A DNA stretch of 64,000 nucleotides from Bradyrhizobium cytisi (GTDB taxonomy: Bacteria > Pseudomonadota > Alphaproteobacteria > Rhizobiales > Xanthobacteraceae). A model generated the notes under the pieces. It worked only from the letters and a program-made list of their open reading frames with translations, searched no databases and was not told the DNA's origin. Shown here piece by piece: positions 1-8,171 of this stretch (position 1 is its first letter; the number at the start of each line of letters is the position of its first letter). The stretch lies in assembly GCF_008123515.1 (NCBI RefSeq), contig NZ_VSSR01000025.1, forward strand, positions 62,001 through 126,000, in the 5' to 3' direction. Position numbers and translations under genes: made by a program.

Positions 1-1158
1 CAGGCGCGACAACAGCGCCCGGCGCGCATCGACCTCGGCTTCGGCGAGCCTGCCCTGCCGCGCCTTCATGCGCGCCTGATTCAGGATGGTGGTGTCGACC
101 GCCTGCAACAGAATGGTCTCGGCAGGTGGATTGTCCGAGTCCAGAACCCCCTTGTGGCCGGCACGCTTGCGCACCTCTGCGGTGCGATAAGCGGCCTCGG
201 CCTCGGCAAACTGGCCCCGCGCCTCGAAGATCTGGCCGCGCGAAATCTCGATCTCGCCCTCCCAGTTCTGGCCGAACTTGGCATAGGAGGCGCGCCAGCC
301 CGGCAATCCACTGGTGCGCGCTTCCTGGATCCCGGTCAGGCTGCGGCGCAAATAGGCTTCGGCCTGCGGGATGTCGCCCATCTGGATCAGGATGGCTGCA
401 ATCGAGCGGTTGGCGTTGAACTGAAATCCCTTGGCGCCGGGCACGCCGGCCGACTCGCGCAGCAGCCGCTGGATGATTTCGAGCGCGCGCTTGGGATCGC
501 CGGCCAGGGCATATTGGAGCGACTGTAGCTGCATCATCCGCCCAAGCATGTTCGCGCTGACGGCGCCGCGTCCCGTCTCCACCGCCTTGTTGGCATCGGC
601 AGTGGCCTCGGCGAGGCGGCCGAGCTGCGAGCGGGCATTGGCGCGATCGAAGTAGAATTGCGCAAGGTCTTCGCGGGACTCCTTGCCCGTCGGCGCGGCA
701 TCGGCATCCGACTTTAATTCGGCAATCATCTTCTCGTCTGGCTTCTCGCCGTCGAGAATCGCCGTGATGTCGGAAATGTTGCGCGGCGGCGCGACAAAGT
801 CCCTCGGCAAGGCCGTTCCCGGCGCAAGCTTCGGCGCGACCTCCGTCGGAAGCGCGACGGCGACATTGGCGCGTCCGTTCGCGGCATTAAGGGCGGCGAG
901 CACGCAGGCGTGGACCTGCGGTTTAGCCTTGGCGCGGCACCCCTCGACATCGGCACCGGCCTTGCGACCTCCCTGGGCCTGCATGCAAGCATGCACGATC
1001 GGCTTGCCGACAGTCATCCGGCAGTTCTCGAGCGCCGCCTCCTTGGTCAGGGCAGCGGCGGAGCCGGTCGATCCGAGCAGGATGGCAAGGGCCAGCAACT
1101 TTCGCAGAGGGTTGGAATTTCGACGGACGTCAAACGGCATCCTGGAATTGGTGCTCAT
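1..1158 (-). CDS. TPR-repeat exported protein, C-terminus beyond window (probable CHAT-domain family)
   Basis: The frame is open from an ATG at 1158 to the left edge (386 codons without a stop), so the 3' part of the gene is missing. The N-terminus has a hydrophobic stretch after a short basic region (residues about 19-36, LRKLLALAILLGSTGSAAA), which reads as a signal peptide. A Cys-containing segment follows (residues 45-85, four Cys), then helical pairs typical of tetratricopeptide repeats from about residue 160 (for example AQFYFDRANARSQLGRLAEA and GQFAEAEAAYRTAEVRKRAG). In related bacteria, exported TPR proteins of this build often end in a caspase-like CHAT domain. That is inference, because the diagnostic part lies outside the window. 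The lipoprotein gene upstream is on the same strand, 270 bp away, so co-transcription is possible but not shown. Confidence 0.8.
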   Translation of the reverse strand, partial: MSTNSRMPFDVRRNSNPLRKLLALAILLGSTGSAAALTKEAALENCRMTVGKPIVHACMQAQGGRKAGADVEGCRAKAKPQVHACVLAALNAANGRANVAVALPTEVAPKLAPGTALPRDFVAPPRNISDITAILDGEKPDEKMIAELKSDADAAPTGKESREDLAQFYFDRANARSQLGRLAEATADANKAVETGRGAVSANMLGRMMQLQSLQYALAGDPKRALEIIQRLLRESAGVPGAKGFQFNANRSIAAILIQMGDIPQAEAYLRRSLTGIQEARTSGLPGWRASYAKFGQNWEGEIEISRGQIFEARGQFAEAEAAYRTAEVRKRAGHKGVLDSDNPPAETILLQAVDTTILNQARMKARQGRLAEAEVDARRALLSRL

Positions 1159-1428
1159 CCCAAAAGACCTTCGTGCAAAATGACTTGGTATAACTGCGCA
1201 ATCCTATCGATCTGGCTTGGGAGAACAAGCGCCAATCGGGGCGGTCCGACTATGTGCTGAACGGCGTAGGCGGCGGCCGACACAAGGTCCCGGCGCCCCG
1301 TCCCGGTGGCATCTGGACGTGATCCTCGCCGTGGTTGCATGATTTGGCCGCCGTCGCGGCGGCCCGGGATCGCGGCTCGTGCTGATGGGAACGCAACCGG
1401 ATGCGTCCGTAGGCGCGGCGATCCGCCG

Positions 1429-2190
1429 TCAGCCCTTCGAGACGACCGCGCGGCCGTAAGCCGGCTGTGCCGCAACCGGCGGATTGGTGGTCTGGGCGGC
1501 GAGCTCGCCGATCAGGCGATCGGCATCCGCAGCCATGCCGTCGGGGGCCTGGATCACCAGCCGCTCCAGCGCAAAGCGATAAGACGAGACACGCTGCTCG
1601 AGCGACAGCTGCACCCACTGGATGATCAGCGAGTTCTCCTGCATGCGTTCGACGGCGTCGGCCTTTTCCTGCGGCGAAAGCGCCGAGACCCGCGCCATGG
1701 TGGCCTCACGCTTCTTGTCGAGATCGATGACGCGGATGGCACAGCCGAAGAACGGCTCGAAGCGGGTAATGTCGTTGCGCACGTCCTCGATCAGCTGCGC
1801 ATAGCGCGAGGAATGCGAGCGATGCGGCTCGTCGATCAGCGTGCGGCCGTACATGGTGCGGTCGAACACGATCTTCTGCCGCCACGGCGACGGCAGCGCC
1901 TTGTAGTCGCCAAACACGCTTTTCCAGGCCGGCCGCGAGAGCGGCGGCTCGATCATGGGATAGGCGAGATCGCGAAGCTGGCGCTCCTCGTCGGTGAGCT
2001 GGAATTGCGACGGTTTCAGGCCGAGGCTGGAGGTGACCTCGGTGCCGAGCCAGCGATGCATGTCGTCGCTGCGCATGTCGGCACGGGTGCGGCCGAAATC
2101 GCCGCCGCTGCAGGCGGCGAGCGTCGCGCCCACAGATAAGAGCAGGATGGCCGTTACAATGGTGCGGATCTGGCGGATGGATGCCGGCAT
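1429..2190 (-). CDS. Hypothetical lipoprotein
   Basis: This 253-residue protein begins with a basic and hydrophobic leader ending in a lipobox (LAAC, with the Cys near residue 27), so it is predicted to be exported, lipidated and anchored in the envelope. The mature part has no enzyme motif I recognise. It is rich in charged helices, with conserved-looking stretches WRQKIVFDRTMYGRTLIDEP and FFGCAIRVIDLDKKREATM, and two further Cys-poor helical blocks near the C-terminus. The gene starts 14 bp after the small gene at 2205-2393 on the same strand, so the two probably share a transcript. It is conserved-looking coding sequence with strong third-position GC, but I cannot assign a function. Confidence 0.75.
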   Translation of the reverse strand: MPASIRQIRTIVTAILLLSVGATLAACSGGDFGRTRADMRSDDMHRWLGTEVTSSLGLKPSQFQLTDEERQLRDLAYPMIEPPLSRPAWKSVFGDYKALPSPWRQKIVFDRTMYGRTLIDEPHRSHSSRYAQLIEDVRNDITRFEPFFGCAIRVIDLDKKREATMARVSALSPQEKADAVERMQENSLIIQWVQLSLEQRVSSYRFALERLVIQAPDGMAADADRLIGELAAQTTNPPVAAQPAYGRAVVSKG

Positions 2191-2204
2191 GGCAAAGGCC
2201 GGCC

Positions 2205-2393
2205 TTAGCGGCGACGACGACGGCGCCCCGGCGCTGTGCCCGCTTCCGGCCCGCGATCGCCGTTGGTTGCGTCCGCATCGCGCTCGATACGGACGACGGG
2301 AAGGATCAGAATCGTCCCCATGTCCGCGCGCGGTGTGACGTCCCCCGACGAGCCCACCCGGCGACCGGCCGGAAATTCGATGATGGTCCCCAT
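2205..2393 (-). CDS. Small protein with internal duplication (62 aa)
   Basis: The open frame reaches to 2447, but I place the start at the ATG at 2393 because the protein then begins MGTIIEFPAG. The segment ADMGTI followed by a short hydrophobic run occurs twice, once around this start and once about 24 residues later (ADMGTILILPVVR). The DNA around both ATGs is also alike, suggesting a short tandem duplication that includes the start codon. The tail is a run of six arginines. No domain is recognised. The gene ends 14 bp before the lipoprotein gene and may be its leader cistron. Coding status is likely but not certain for such a short frame. Confidence 0.45.
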   Translation of the reverse strand: MGTIIEFPAGRRVGSSGDVTPRADMGTILILPVVRIERDADATNGDRGPEAGTAPGRRRRRR

Positions 2394-2577
2394 GTCAGCT
2401 CTCTCGATTGCCGCGCGACAGAACGCGACCATGCAACATGGGGGCATTAGGATCAGTTTATGGTTAACGGGATGTAAACATGGCCTCTGGACCGTAACCG
2501 CACGGACCGGCCCAGATCGTCCCGCTGCGAGACGAGAACCATTGAAACGGGCGGGTTTGCTTCACGCCTCGTTTTCC

Positions 2578-2592
2578 TTAACGAGCCTTTAA
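2578..2592. promoter_or_regulatory. Candidate CtrA binding site (TTAA-N7-TTAA)
   Basis: Two TTAA half-sites are separated by exactly seven bases, 53 bp upstream of the DUF2336 gene at 2645. This matches the full CtrA consensus known from Caulobacter and other alphaproteobacteria. A second, imperfect copy (TTAA-N7-TAAA) lies at 2464-2478 in the same intergenic region. In a GC-rich genome a perfect site is unlikely by chance, but binding is inferred. Confidence 0.5.
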
Positions 2593-2644
2593 AGGACCCC
2601 CTGATAGGCTGAGGCAACGGTTTTTTCCAAGTTGCGTACCCTCC

Positions 2645-3622
2645 ATGACCAAGTCGCTGTTTCCCGGATTCGACGGGCTGATGACACTCTCCCGCCGCGA
2701 GGGCGTCGATGTTCGTCCAACGTTGCTGCGAGTGCTGACCGACCTCTATGTCCAGGCGCCCACCCACAGCGAGGACGAGCAGCGGCAATTCATCGAGCTC
2801 GCCACGCGGCTGATCGATCAGGTCGACGACGCGACGCGCGCCGCCGTCAAGGCGCGGCTTGCGATCTATCCGCAGACGCCGGTCCCGGTGCTGCAGAAGC
2901 TCGGGCTGGTCGCTGCGCAAGAAGGCCGCCGGGTGCCGCTCGCGCGCGAAATCCCGCGTGCTGCGCCCGTCCCCTCGCCTGCCCGCACGCCGACCGACGC
3001 CGAGCAGCGCATGGCCGCCAGCATGGCGATGCAGCCGAAGGAAGCCGCCGAGATCCACGACATGTTCTTCGGCGCCGATGCGAGCCAGCGCGCGCTGATC
3101 CTGCACAATCTGGCGCAGACCCCGCTGAAGGCCGCGCCGCGAATTCCGACCGTGCGCGCCAAGCGCGCAATCCAGATCCTGGAGATGGCGGCGATCGCGG
3201 GCGACGTCGAGAACTTCACCTTGGAGCTCGGCGACAGCCTGATCCTGCCCTCGCGCGTCGCAGTAGAGATCGTCGACGATGCCGGCGGCGAGGCGCTGGC
3301 AATCGCCGCGCGCGCGCTCGACATGCCGAGCCCGAACTTCCAGCGCATCCTCTTGTTCTTCAAGCCGGAGATCGGCAACTCGGTCGACGCCGTCTACCGG
3401 CTGTCGCGGCTCTACGATCGCCTCAGCGATCGCGCCGCGCTGGTGATGCTCGCCGCCTGGCGCGGCTCGACACTCGCCGTCACGCGCGCCAAATATCGGC
3501 CGTCACTGCACGACAGCGAACGGCAGCGCGCACGTGGCACATCCAGCCAGTCGAGGCCGGGCGTGCAGCCCGGCTCGAGCCCGGCGGTGCGCACGGGCAA
3601 TGGCGGGTCGTCGGAGCGCTGA
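2645..3622 (+). CDS. DUF2336 domain-containing protein
   Basis: This is a 325-residue soluble protein without signal peptide or membrane segment. The N-terminal two thirds are all-helical, with the LTDLYVQAPTHSEDEQRQFIELATRLIDQVDDATR and ARLAIYPQTPVPVLQKL patterns typical of the DUF2336 family, a helical-repeat family common in alphaproteobacteria. The last 40 residues are low-complexity and rich in Ser, Arg and Gly. The molecular role of the family is not known to me. A second DUF2336 gene lies at 38546-39658 beside a diguanylate cyclase. The upstream region carries a CtrA-type site, which suggests cell-cycle or motility-linked expression. The gene is followed directly by a palindromic intergenic repeat that may end the transcript. 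Confidence 0.85.
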   Translation: MTKSLFPGFDGLMTLSRREGVDVRPTLLRVLTDLYVQAPTHSEDEQRQFIELATRLIDQVDDATRAAVKARLAIYPQTPVPVLQKLGLVAAQEGRRVPLAREIPRAAPVPSPARTPTDAEQRMAASMAMQPKEAAEIHDMFFGADASQRALILHNLAQTPLKAAPRIPTVRAKRAIQILEMAAIAGDVENFTLELGDSLILPSRVAVEIVDDAGGEALAIAARALDMPSPNFQRILLFFKPEIGNSVDAVYRLSRLYDRLSDRAALVMLAAWRGSTLAVTRAKYRPSLHDSERQRARGTSSQSRPGVQPGSSPAVRTGNGGSSER

Positions 3623-3636
3623 TCACGCCCCACGCT

Positions 3637-3716
3637 CGTCATTGCGAGCGCAGCGAAGCAATCCAGACTGCCTCCGCCGAAAGATTCTGGATTGCTTCGC
3701 TGCGCTCGCAATGACG
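3637..3716. repeat. Palindromic intergenic repeat, family A (copy 1)
   Basis: The left arm begins CGTCATTGCGAGCGCAGCGA and the right arm is its reverse complement, ending in CGCTCGCAATGACG, with a short Ser/Pro-like centre of about 20 bases. Arms of about 30 bases pair almost perfectly. It sits just after the DUF2336 stop and before the convergent DUF1491 gene. The same family recurs at 12594-12708 and 55797-55910, with a looser relative at 18449-18571. Confidence 0.9.
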
Positions 3717-3726
3717 GTGGCCGAGG

Positions 3727-4071
3727 TCAGGTCTTCGCCAGCTCCAGGAAATGCCGCCCCGCGCGGTCTTCGGTCTCGACGATCCAGGCATCGGGATCGA
3801 AGCGGAGTTCCTTGGTCAGGCGCTCTTCGACCGACTGCTCCGGCATCGGCTGCGGCGCGGCGGGCACGAAGAAGCGATCGACCGGTCGACCGTCGTCATA
3901 AGAGGTCTGCGGCGCCGGCACGTAGAGCATCGCATTGCCGTCGAGCAGCGACACCTTGACGAACACTGCCCCCGCTTCCTCCGCACCACGATGGCGCACG
4001 GCGCCGAACACGCCCTCGGTCTGGCACCGGCGCAAGTAGGCTGAGACCCAGATATTCGATTTCAAACGCAT
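3727..4071 (-). CDS. DUF1491 family protein
   Basis: This 114-residue protein starts MRLKSNIWVSAYLRRCQ, the characteristic opening of the DUF1491 family. I therefore use the ATG at 4071 rather than the in-frame ATG 33 bp further upstream. The rest (FVKVSLLDGNAMLYVPAP and RFDPDAWIVETEDRAGRHFLEL) fits a small alpha/beta protein of this alphaproteobacterial family. No function is established that I know of. It is the last gene of a probable minus-strand operon with the peptidoglycan-binding protein and the histidine kinase, 66 bp after the former. Confidence 0.85.
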   Translation of the reverse strand: MRLKSNIWVSAYLRRCQTEGVFGAVRHRGAEEAGAVFVKVSLLDGNAMLYVPAPQTSYDDGRPVDRFFVPAAPQPMPEQSVEERLTKELRFDPDAWIVETEDRAGRHFLELAKT

Positions 4072-4137
4072 GTACGCACGATAGGCCAGTGCTGCAATCA
4101 GCACCAGCCTTCAGGCTTCGCGAAACAACGACGACTA

Positions 4138-4851
4138 TTATTCGACGGGGTGACCGATTGCGGCGGCAAGCTCCCGCAGCAGGCGGTCCGACACCTGGCC
4201 GGTGACGGGCATCTTGTGCTGGCGCTCGAACGTCTGGATCGCCGACTGGGTCTCGCCGCTCATCGTGCCCGTGATCTTCAAATTCCCGTAGCCGTATTCG
4301 GACAGCGCGCGCTGCACGCCGGCGAGGCGACGTGCCGCCGGGCTTTGCTGCATCGGGACCGGCGCCGGTGGCCGCGCGACGGCCACCGCAGACGGTGCCG
4401 GCGTAGGTGTCGTGGCCTTGATGACCAGATTGGTCATGGGATCGCTCGCGCGCGGCATCGAGGCCGTCGTTTCGGCGGGCTTCTCGGGCGCCTTCTCTGC
4501 CGGCCGCGGCTCGACGCGAAATTCGGTCGCTTTGGGCTCGAGCGGCGATGTATCCGCACCGACGGGACGCGGACGCGGCATGGGATTGGACAGCGACATG
4601 GACGACGGCGCGGGAAGATTGATCACGGTGCCGAACATCGGCGCCGGATGCCGGCCGGTCTGCAGAAACAGAGCGTTCGCAACGATGGCGCTGATGGTGG
4701 CGACGGCGACGAGGCCGGCCAGCGTGTCCTTGGGGCTGTGCAAGAGCACGCGCATCACGAGATTGCGCTCGGTCTCGACATCCACGACAGCCGCCTTGGC
4801 GCCACGGCGGCGCGGAGCGGCTTCGTCCTTTGCAGCAGATTTTCTAGGCAC
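4138..4851 (-). CDS. Membrane-anchored peptidoglycan-binding domain protein
   Basis: This 237-residue protein has three parts. The basic cytoplasmic N-terminus (residues 1-42) is followed by one membrane segment (about 44-64, LAGLVAVATISAIVANALFL) and then a Pro/Thr/Ala-rich periplasmic linker. The C-terminal PG_binding_1-type domain (about 170-237) contains GVQRALSEYGYGNLKITG and SAIQTFERQHKMPVTGQVS, the usual helix-loop pattern of this fold. It should tether the inner membrane to the cell wall. Its start overlaps the histidine kinase 3' end by 8 bp, so the two are translationally coupled. This suggests that the kinase and the wall-binding protein work together, for example in sensing envelope state. 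That functional link is inference. Confidence 0.85.
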   Translation of the reverse strand: MPRKSAAKDEAAPRRRGAKAAVVDVETERNLVMRVLLHSPKDTLAGLVAVATISAIVANALFLQTGRHPAPMFGTVINLPAPSSMSLSNPMPRPRPVGADTSPLEPKATEFRVEPRPAEKAPEKPAETTASMPRASDPMTNLVIKATTPTPAPSAVAVARPPAPVPMQQSPAARRLAGVQRALSEYGYGNLKITGTMSGETQSAIQTFERQHKMPVTGQVSDRLLRELAAAIGHPVE

Positions 4852-6721
4852 TTTTCTTCACCCGAGCAGGTTGGTCCTGAGGTCGGTCTTGGGTCTCCTG
4901 GCGCAGCACCGGCGTCAGCGTCGCGATCTTGCTCTCCGAGGGTCTTTTATCAGAAGCCTTTGATTGCGGCGGCGTGTAGACCAGCGGCAGCTTGACCGTG
5001 ACGGCGGTGCCCTCGCCGAGCCTGCTTTGTACCGTCAATTCGCCGAGATGCAACGCCACGAGGCTCTTCACGATGGAAAGGCCGAGACCGGTGCCCTCGT
5101 GACGGCGCTGATAGGTCTTGCCGCATTGGAAGAACGGCGCGCCGACGCGCTTGAGATCGTCGGGCGCGATGCCGACCCCCGTGTCGCTGATGCACAGCGT
5201 GAGCTGCGAGGCGGATGCCGCCGCAGACACCGCGACCTGGCCGCCGCGCTCCGTGAACTTGACGGCATTGGCGACGAGATTGAGCACGATCTGCTTGAAG
5301 GCGCGCGGATCGCCGGTCATGACGGGCAGATCCTGCGGCGCATCGGTGATGAGATCGACGCCGTTCTCCCGCGCCTTCAGTGCGAGCAGGTTGCAGCAAT
5401 GCATCAGCGCCGCGCGCGGCGCGAACGGCTCCGACGCAATCTCGAAATTGCCCGATTCCATCTTCGACATGTCGAGGATGCCGTTGACGACCGACAGCAG
5501 GTGCTGGCCGGAAGCGTTTATCAGCTCTGCGTATTCCTTGCGCTGGGGGGCGCCCAGCATCAGGGTCTGCTCCTGCGCGATCATCTCGGAGAAGCCGATG
5601 ATGGCGTTGAGGGGCGTGCGCAGCTCGTGGCTCATGGTGGCGAGGAAGCGCGTCTTGGCGGCGTCGGCGGCTTCCGCCGCGTCGCGGGCCTGATCGAGCG
5701 CTTGCTCGGACAGCTTGCGATCGGTGACGTCGCGCATCACGCCGACGACTTCGGCCTCTCGCGTGAGATCACGGCCCGGATCCCGATCGAGCGGCCGGCA
5801 GCGCATCTCGACCCAGATGAAATCGATCTGGCTGCGCTCCGAACCGGTGGGCTCCCGCCGCAGCCGGAATTCGACGCTGCGCACGTCGCCGCGCGCGGCA
5901 TCCGAGAGTGCGGTGAGATAGGCCGGGCGATCGGCGACATGGACGCGGTCGAACAGGCCATGGCCGAGCAGTTGCGCGACCGGCATGCCGAGCATGGCTT
6001 CCGCGGCCTGTGAGATGAACTGCACCGCGCCGTTGCGCTGATGCCGCGAGATCACGTCGCTCATGTTGCGCGCGAGCAGGCGATAGCGCTCCTCCTCACG
6101 CGACAGCAAGGCGACGCTGGTGCGCGCGAGCGATTCGGCGCCGAAGGCGAGGCCCGCGGCATAGAGCGTTGCGGAGGCGACGCCAAACGCCATCATCACG
6201 CCGCGCTCGGTAGCACCGGCATGTTCGAGCGGCAGCCAGGCGAGCTGGCCGAGCAGGATCAGCAGGCCTGCGCAGGACAGCGCGAGCAACGAGGCAAAGG
6301 CCGCGACGCGGCGCGAGGCCGACAGCGCGGCTTCGAGCGGAACCACGACCAGCCAGACCGCGGCGAACGATTCGATGCCGCCGGTCGTGGCGGCGATCGC
6401 CATGATCAGGCCGGCGAGCGCCAGCGACGACAGCACGTGGGCGCCTTCATAGCGGCCGGTGCGCGACAGGAACCAGGACAGCAGGATCGGCGCGATCAGC
6501 CACGCGAAAGCCGCGACCTCGATCGCGCTCGGCGCGCCACGCAGGACGAGGTAGACCGGAAATGCGGCGAAGGCGGCCAGGCTTCCGAGAAGCCGCGGCG
6601 CCATGAAAGCGCGATGGCGCGCACGCGTCAGCGCATCGTAACGCGCGGAGGGATGCAGCAGCGCATCGAGACAATCGCGGATGATACTCAAAACTGTCAC
6701 GGGTCTCGCGCTTCGGCTCAA
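4844..6721 (-). CDS. Membrane PAS-domain sensor histidine kinase
   Basis: This is a 625-residue hybrid-type sensor without receiver domain. About six membrane segments (residues 40-195) are followed by a PAS domain (about 210-335, ending VVGVMRDVTDRK), HisKA with the phospho-acceptor H365 (ATMSHELRTPLN), and a HATPase domain with N box NLVANAVKF (481-489), G1 DTGVGI (513-518) and G2 GTGLGLSIVK (543-552). All catalytic motifs are intact. The layout resembles the PleC/DivJ-like kinases of alphaproteobacteria, but no specific assignment is safe. No response regulator gene is adjacent. The first in-frame start is a TTG at 6721 preceded by AAGGA. A GTG at 6700 is an alternative. It is the first gene of the operon with the peptidoglycan-binding and DUF1491 genes. 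Confidence 0.9.
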   Translation of the reverse strand: MSRSARPVTVLSIIRDCLDALLHPSARYDALTRARHRAFMAPRLLGSLAAFAAFPVYLVLRGAPSAIEVAAFAWLIAPILLSWFLSRTGRYEGAHVLSSLALAGLIMAIAATTGGIESFAAVWLVVVPLEAALSASRRVAAFASLLALSCAGLLILLGQLAWLPLEHAGATERGVMMAFGVASATLYAAGLAFGAESLARTSVALLSREEERYRLLARNMSDVISRHQRNGAVQFISQAAEAMLGMPVAQLLGHGLFDRVHVADRPAYLTALSDAARGDVRSVEFRLRREPTGSERSQIDFIWVEMRCRPLDRDPGRDLTREAEVVGVMRDVTDRKLSEQALDQARDAAEAADAAKTRFLATMSHELRTPLNAIIGFSEMIAQEQTLMLGAPQRKEYAELINASGQHLLSVVNGILDMSKMESGNFEIASEPFAPRAALMHCCNLLALKARENGVDLITDAPQDLPVMTGDPRAFKQIVLNLVANAVKFTERGGQVAVSAAASASQLTLCISDTGVGIAPDDLKRVGAPFFQCGKTYQRRHEGTGLGLSIVKSLVALHLGELTVQSRLGEGTAVTVKLPLVYTPPQSKASDKRPSESKIATLTPVLRQETQDRPQDQPARVKKSA

Positions 6722-7111
6722 TCGTCCTTGAAGACGTGCCGGAACGCCTCCTTATCGTTGAGCCAACGTGTCAGAGCGACCTTAAACGAGTGCTAAGGCG
6801 ATCCGGCCTGCGGCCTGACACCGCGTCATCGCGGACATTTTTAGGCGATTTGGCGATGTCATCATCGGGGATGGTGAACACAGGGTTTCGCCGTCCGTTT
6901 CATGGTTTCGAATTGGTGGATGCGCCGGTCCGGAACACCACGGGCGCAGGCATCAATCGAAAATTTACGAGACCTGCAATCGCGAAGATTTTTGCGTAAA
7001 TTTTCTGCGAATTAAGCGGAAGGCAATCACTTGCGATTTATCGAGAGTTGCTAGGTCCGGTGCGTTCTGCGGGAATCGCCGCGGCGGGGATCTAACGTAC
7101 AGGTTCGCAAG
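6722..7111. other. Intergenic region between divergent genes, no gene seen
   Basis: This 390-bp stretch separates the divergent histidine kinase and DUF5330 genes, so it must hold both promoters. It is more AT-rich near 6960-7020 than its surroundings. An 87-codon frame at 6736-6999 lacks family features and good codon bias, and I do not call it. I saw no convincing -35/-10 pair, SOS box or terminator. Confidence 0.5.
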
Positions 7112-7546
7112 ATGCGCTTTCTGCTCCGCATCACATTCTGGCTCGGGCTGGTGCTGGTGCTCCTGCCGCGGGACAAGACGCCCGGATCGGACAAGCTGCC
7201 GCAGATCGGCGCTGCCGACGCGGTGCAGGCTGCGACCGCGGCCGTCTCCGACATGACCCAGTTCTGCAAACGCCAGCCGGCGGCCTGCGAGGTCGGCGGA
7301 CAGGCCGCGACCATCATCGGTCAGCGGGCGCAGGACGGCGCGAAGAAGATCTATCAGATCATCAACGACAAGAAGGAGCAGATCACCAACGAGAAGAATG
7401 AGAAAGCCGACAAGAAGGCGGCCGACCACACCGGTTCGATCACGGTCGCCGGCGAAGGCGATGCCGCCGCGACCGAAGCGCCGCGCGACACGCTGACCCA
7501 GGACGATCTCGCGCTGGACTGGCGCGGTCCGGAGACGGCGAATTAG
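7112..7546 (+). CDS. DUF5330 domain-containing protein
   Basis: This is a small 144-residue protein with a short N-terminal membrane segment or signal (residues 2-18, RFLLRITFWLGLVLVLLP). The family core is LPQIGAADAVQAATAAVSDM and CKRQPAACEVG, with two Cys that could form a disulfide in the periplasm. The C-terminal third is highly charged (KKEQITNEKNEKADKKAAD) and probably unstructured. This matches the DUF5330 family of rhizobia and relatives, whose function is unknown. It is followed 70 bp later by sufE on the same strand. Confidence 0.85.
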   Translation: MRFLLRITFWLGLVLVLLPRDKTPGSDKLPQIGAADAVQAATAAVSDMTQFCKRQPAACEVGGQAATIIGQRAQDGAKKIYQIINDKKEQITNEKNEKADKKAADHTGSITVAGEGDAAATEAPRDTLTQDDLALDWRGPETAN

Positions 7547-7615
7547 GGCCCCAATCCTATCGATTTCGGCAGCGCCCGTCCCTATATTGGCCTGAACGGG
7601 GATCACGGGCCACAA

Positions 7616-8044
7616 ATGACTGCGATTGACGAGATCAGGGACAATTTCGAGCTTCTGGACGACTGGGACGACCGTTACCGGTACGTCATCGAGCTCGGCC
7701 GCACCCTGGAACCGATGCCCGAGGCGGAACACTCGGCCGAGAACAAAGTGAATGGCTGCGTCAGCCAGGTCTGGCTCCAGAAGCTGGTCGATCGCGGCAA
7801 TGGCGCGCCGATCCTGAAGTACCGCGGCGACAGCGACGCGCATATCGTGCGCGGGCTGGTGGCGATCGTGCTCGCGCTCTATTCCGGCCGCACGCCGCAG
7901 GAGATCCTCGAGACCGATGCGATTTCCGTGTTCAACGAGTTCGGCTTCCGCGACCACCTGACGCCGCAGCGCTCCAACGGCCTGCGCTCGATGGTCGAGC
8001 GGATCAAGACCGACGCGAAAGAGGCGCTCGCGGACGCTTCGTGA
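7616..8044 (+). CDS. sufE: SufE family Fe-S cluster assembly sulfur acceptor
   Basis: This 142-residue cytosolic protein has the SufE signatures IRDNFELLDDWDDRYRYVIELG and NKVNGCVSQVWL, where the Cys is the sulfur-accepting residue. SufE takes persulfide from the cysteine desulfurase SufS and passes it to the SufBCD scaffold for iron-sulfur cluster assembly. Length and motif order are normal for the family. The rest of the suf operon is not in this window, so this is a stand-alone copy, as in many alphaproteobacteria. A family-B palindromic repeat follows the stop codon. Confidence 0.95.
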   Translation: MTAIDEIRDNFELLDDWDDRYRYVIELGRTLEPMPEAEHSAENKVNGCVSQVWLQKLVDRGNGAPILKYRGDSDAHIVRGLVAIVLALYSGRTPQEILETDAISVFNEFGFRDHLTPQRSNGLRSMVERIKTDAKEALADAS

Positions 8045-8061
8045 AGCGCTAACTTGCGCTT

Positions 8062-8154
8062 CGTAGGGTGGGCAAAGCGCAGCGTGCCCACCATCTGAGT
8101 GCGACCAACGAGAATTGGTGGGCACGGCGCTGTCGCGCCTTTGCCCACCCTACG
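8062..8154. repeat. Palindromic intergenic repeat, family B (copy 1)
   Basis: The left arm starts CGTAGGGTGGGCAAAGCGCA and the right arm is its complement, ending TTTGCCCACCCTACG, with an inner GTGCCCACCA/TGGTGGGCAC pair. It lies between the convergent sufE and mucR genes. The second copy, 31206-31300, is clearly homologous. In this position it could act as a bidirectional terminator. Confidence 0.9.
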
Positions 8155-8171
8155 AAATCAGGCAAGCGGCT

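Noticed and set aside
6736..6999. 87-codon open frame in the region between the histidine kinase and DUF5330 genes
   Set aside because: No family resemblance, no convincing ribosome-binding site and poor codon bias; it spans a probable divergent promoter region.
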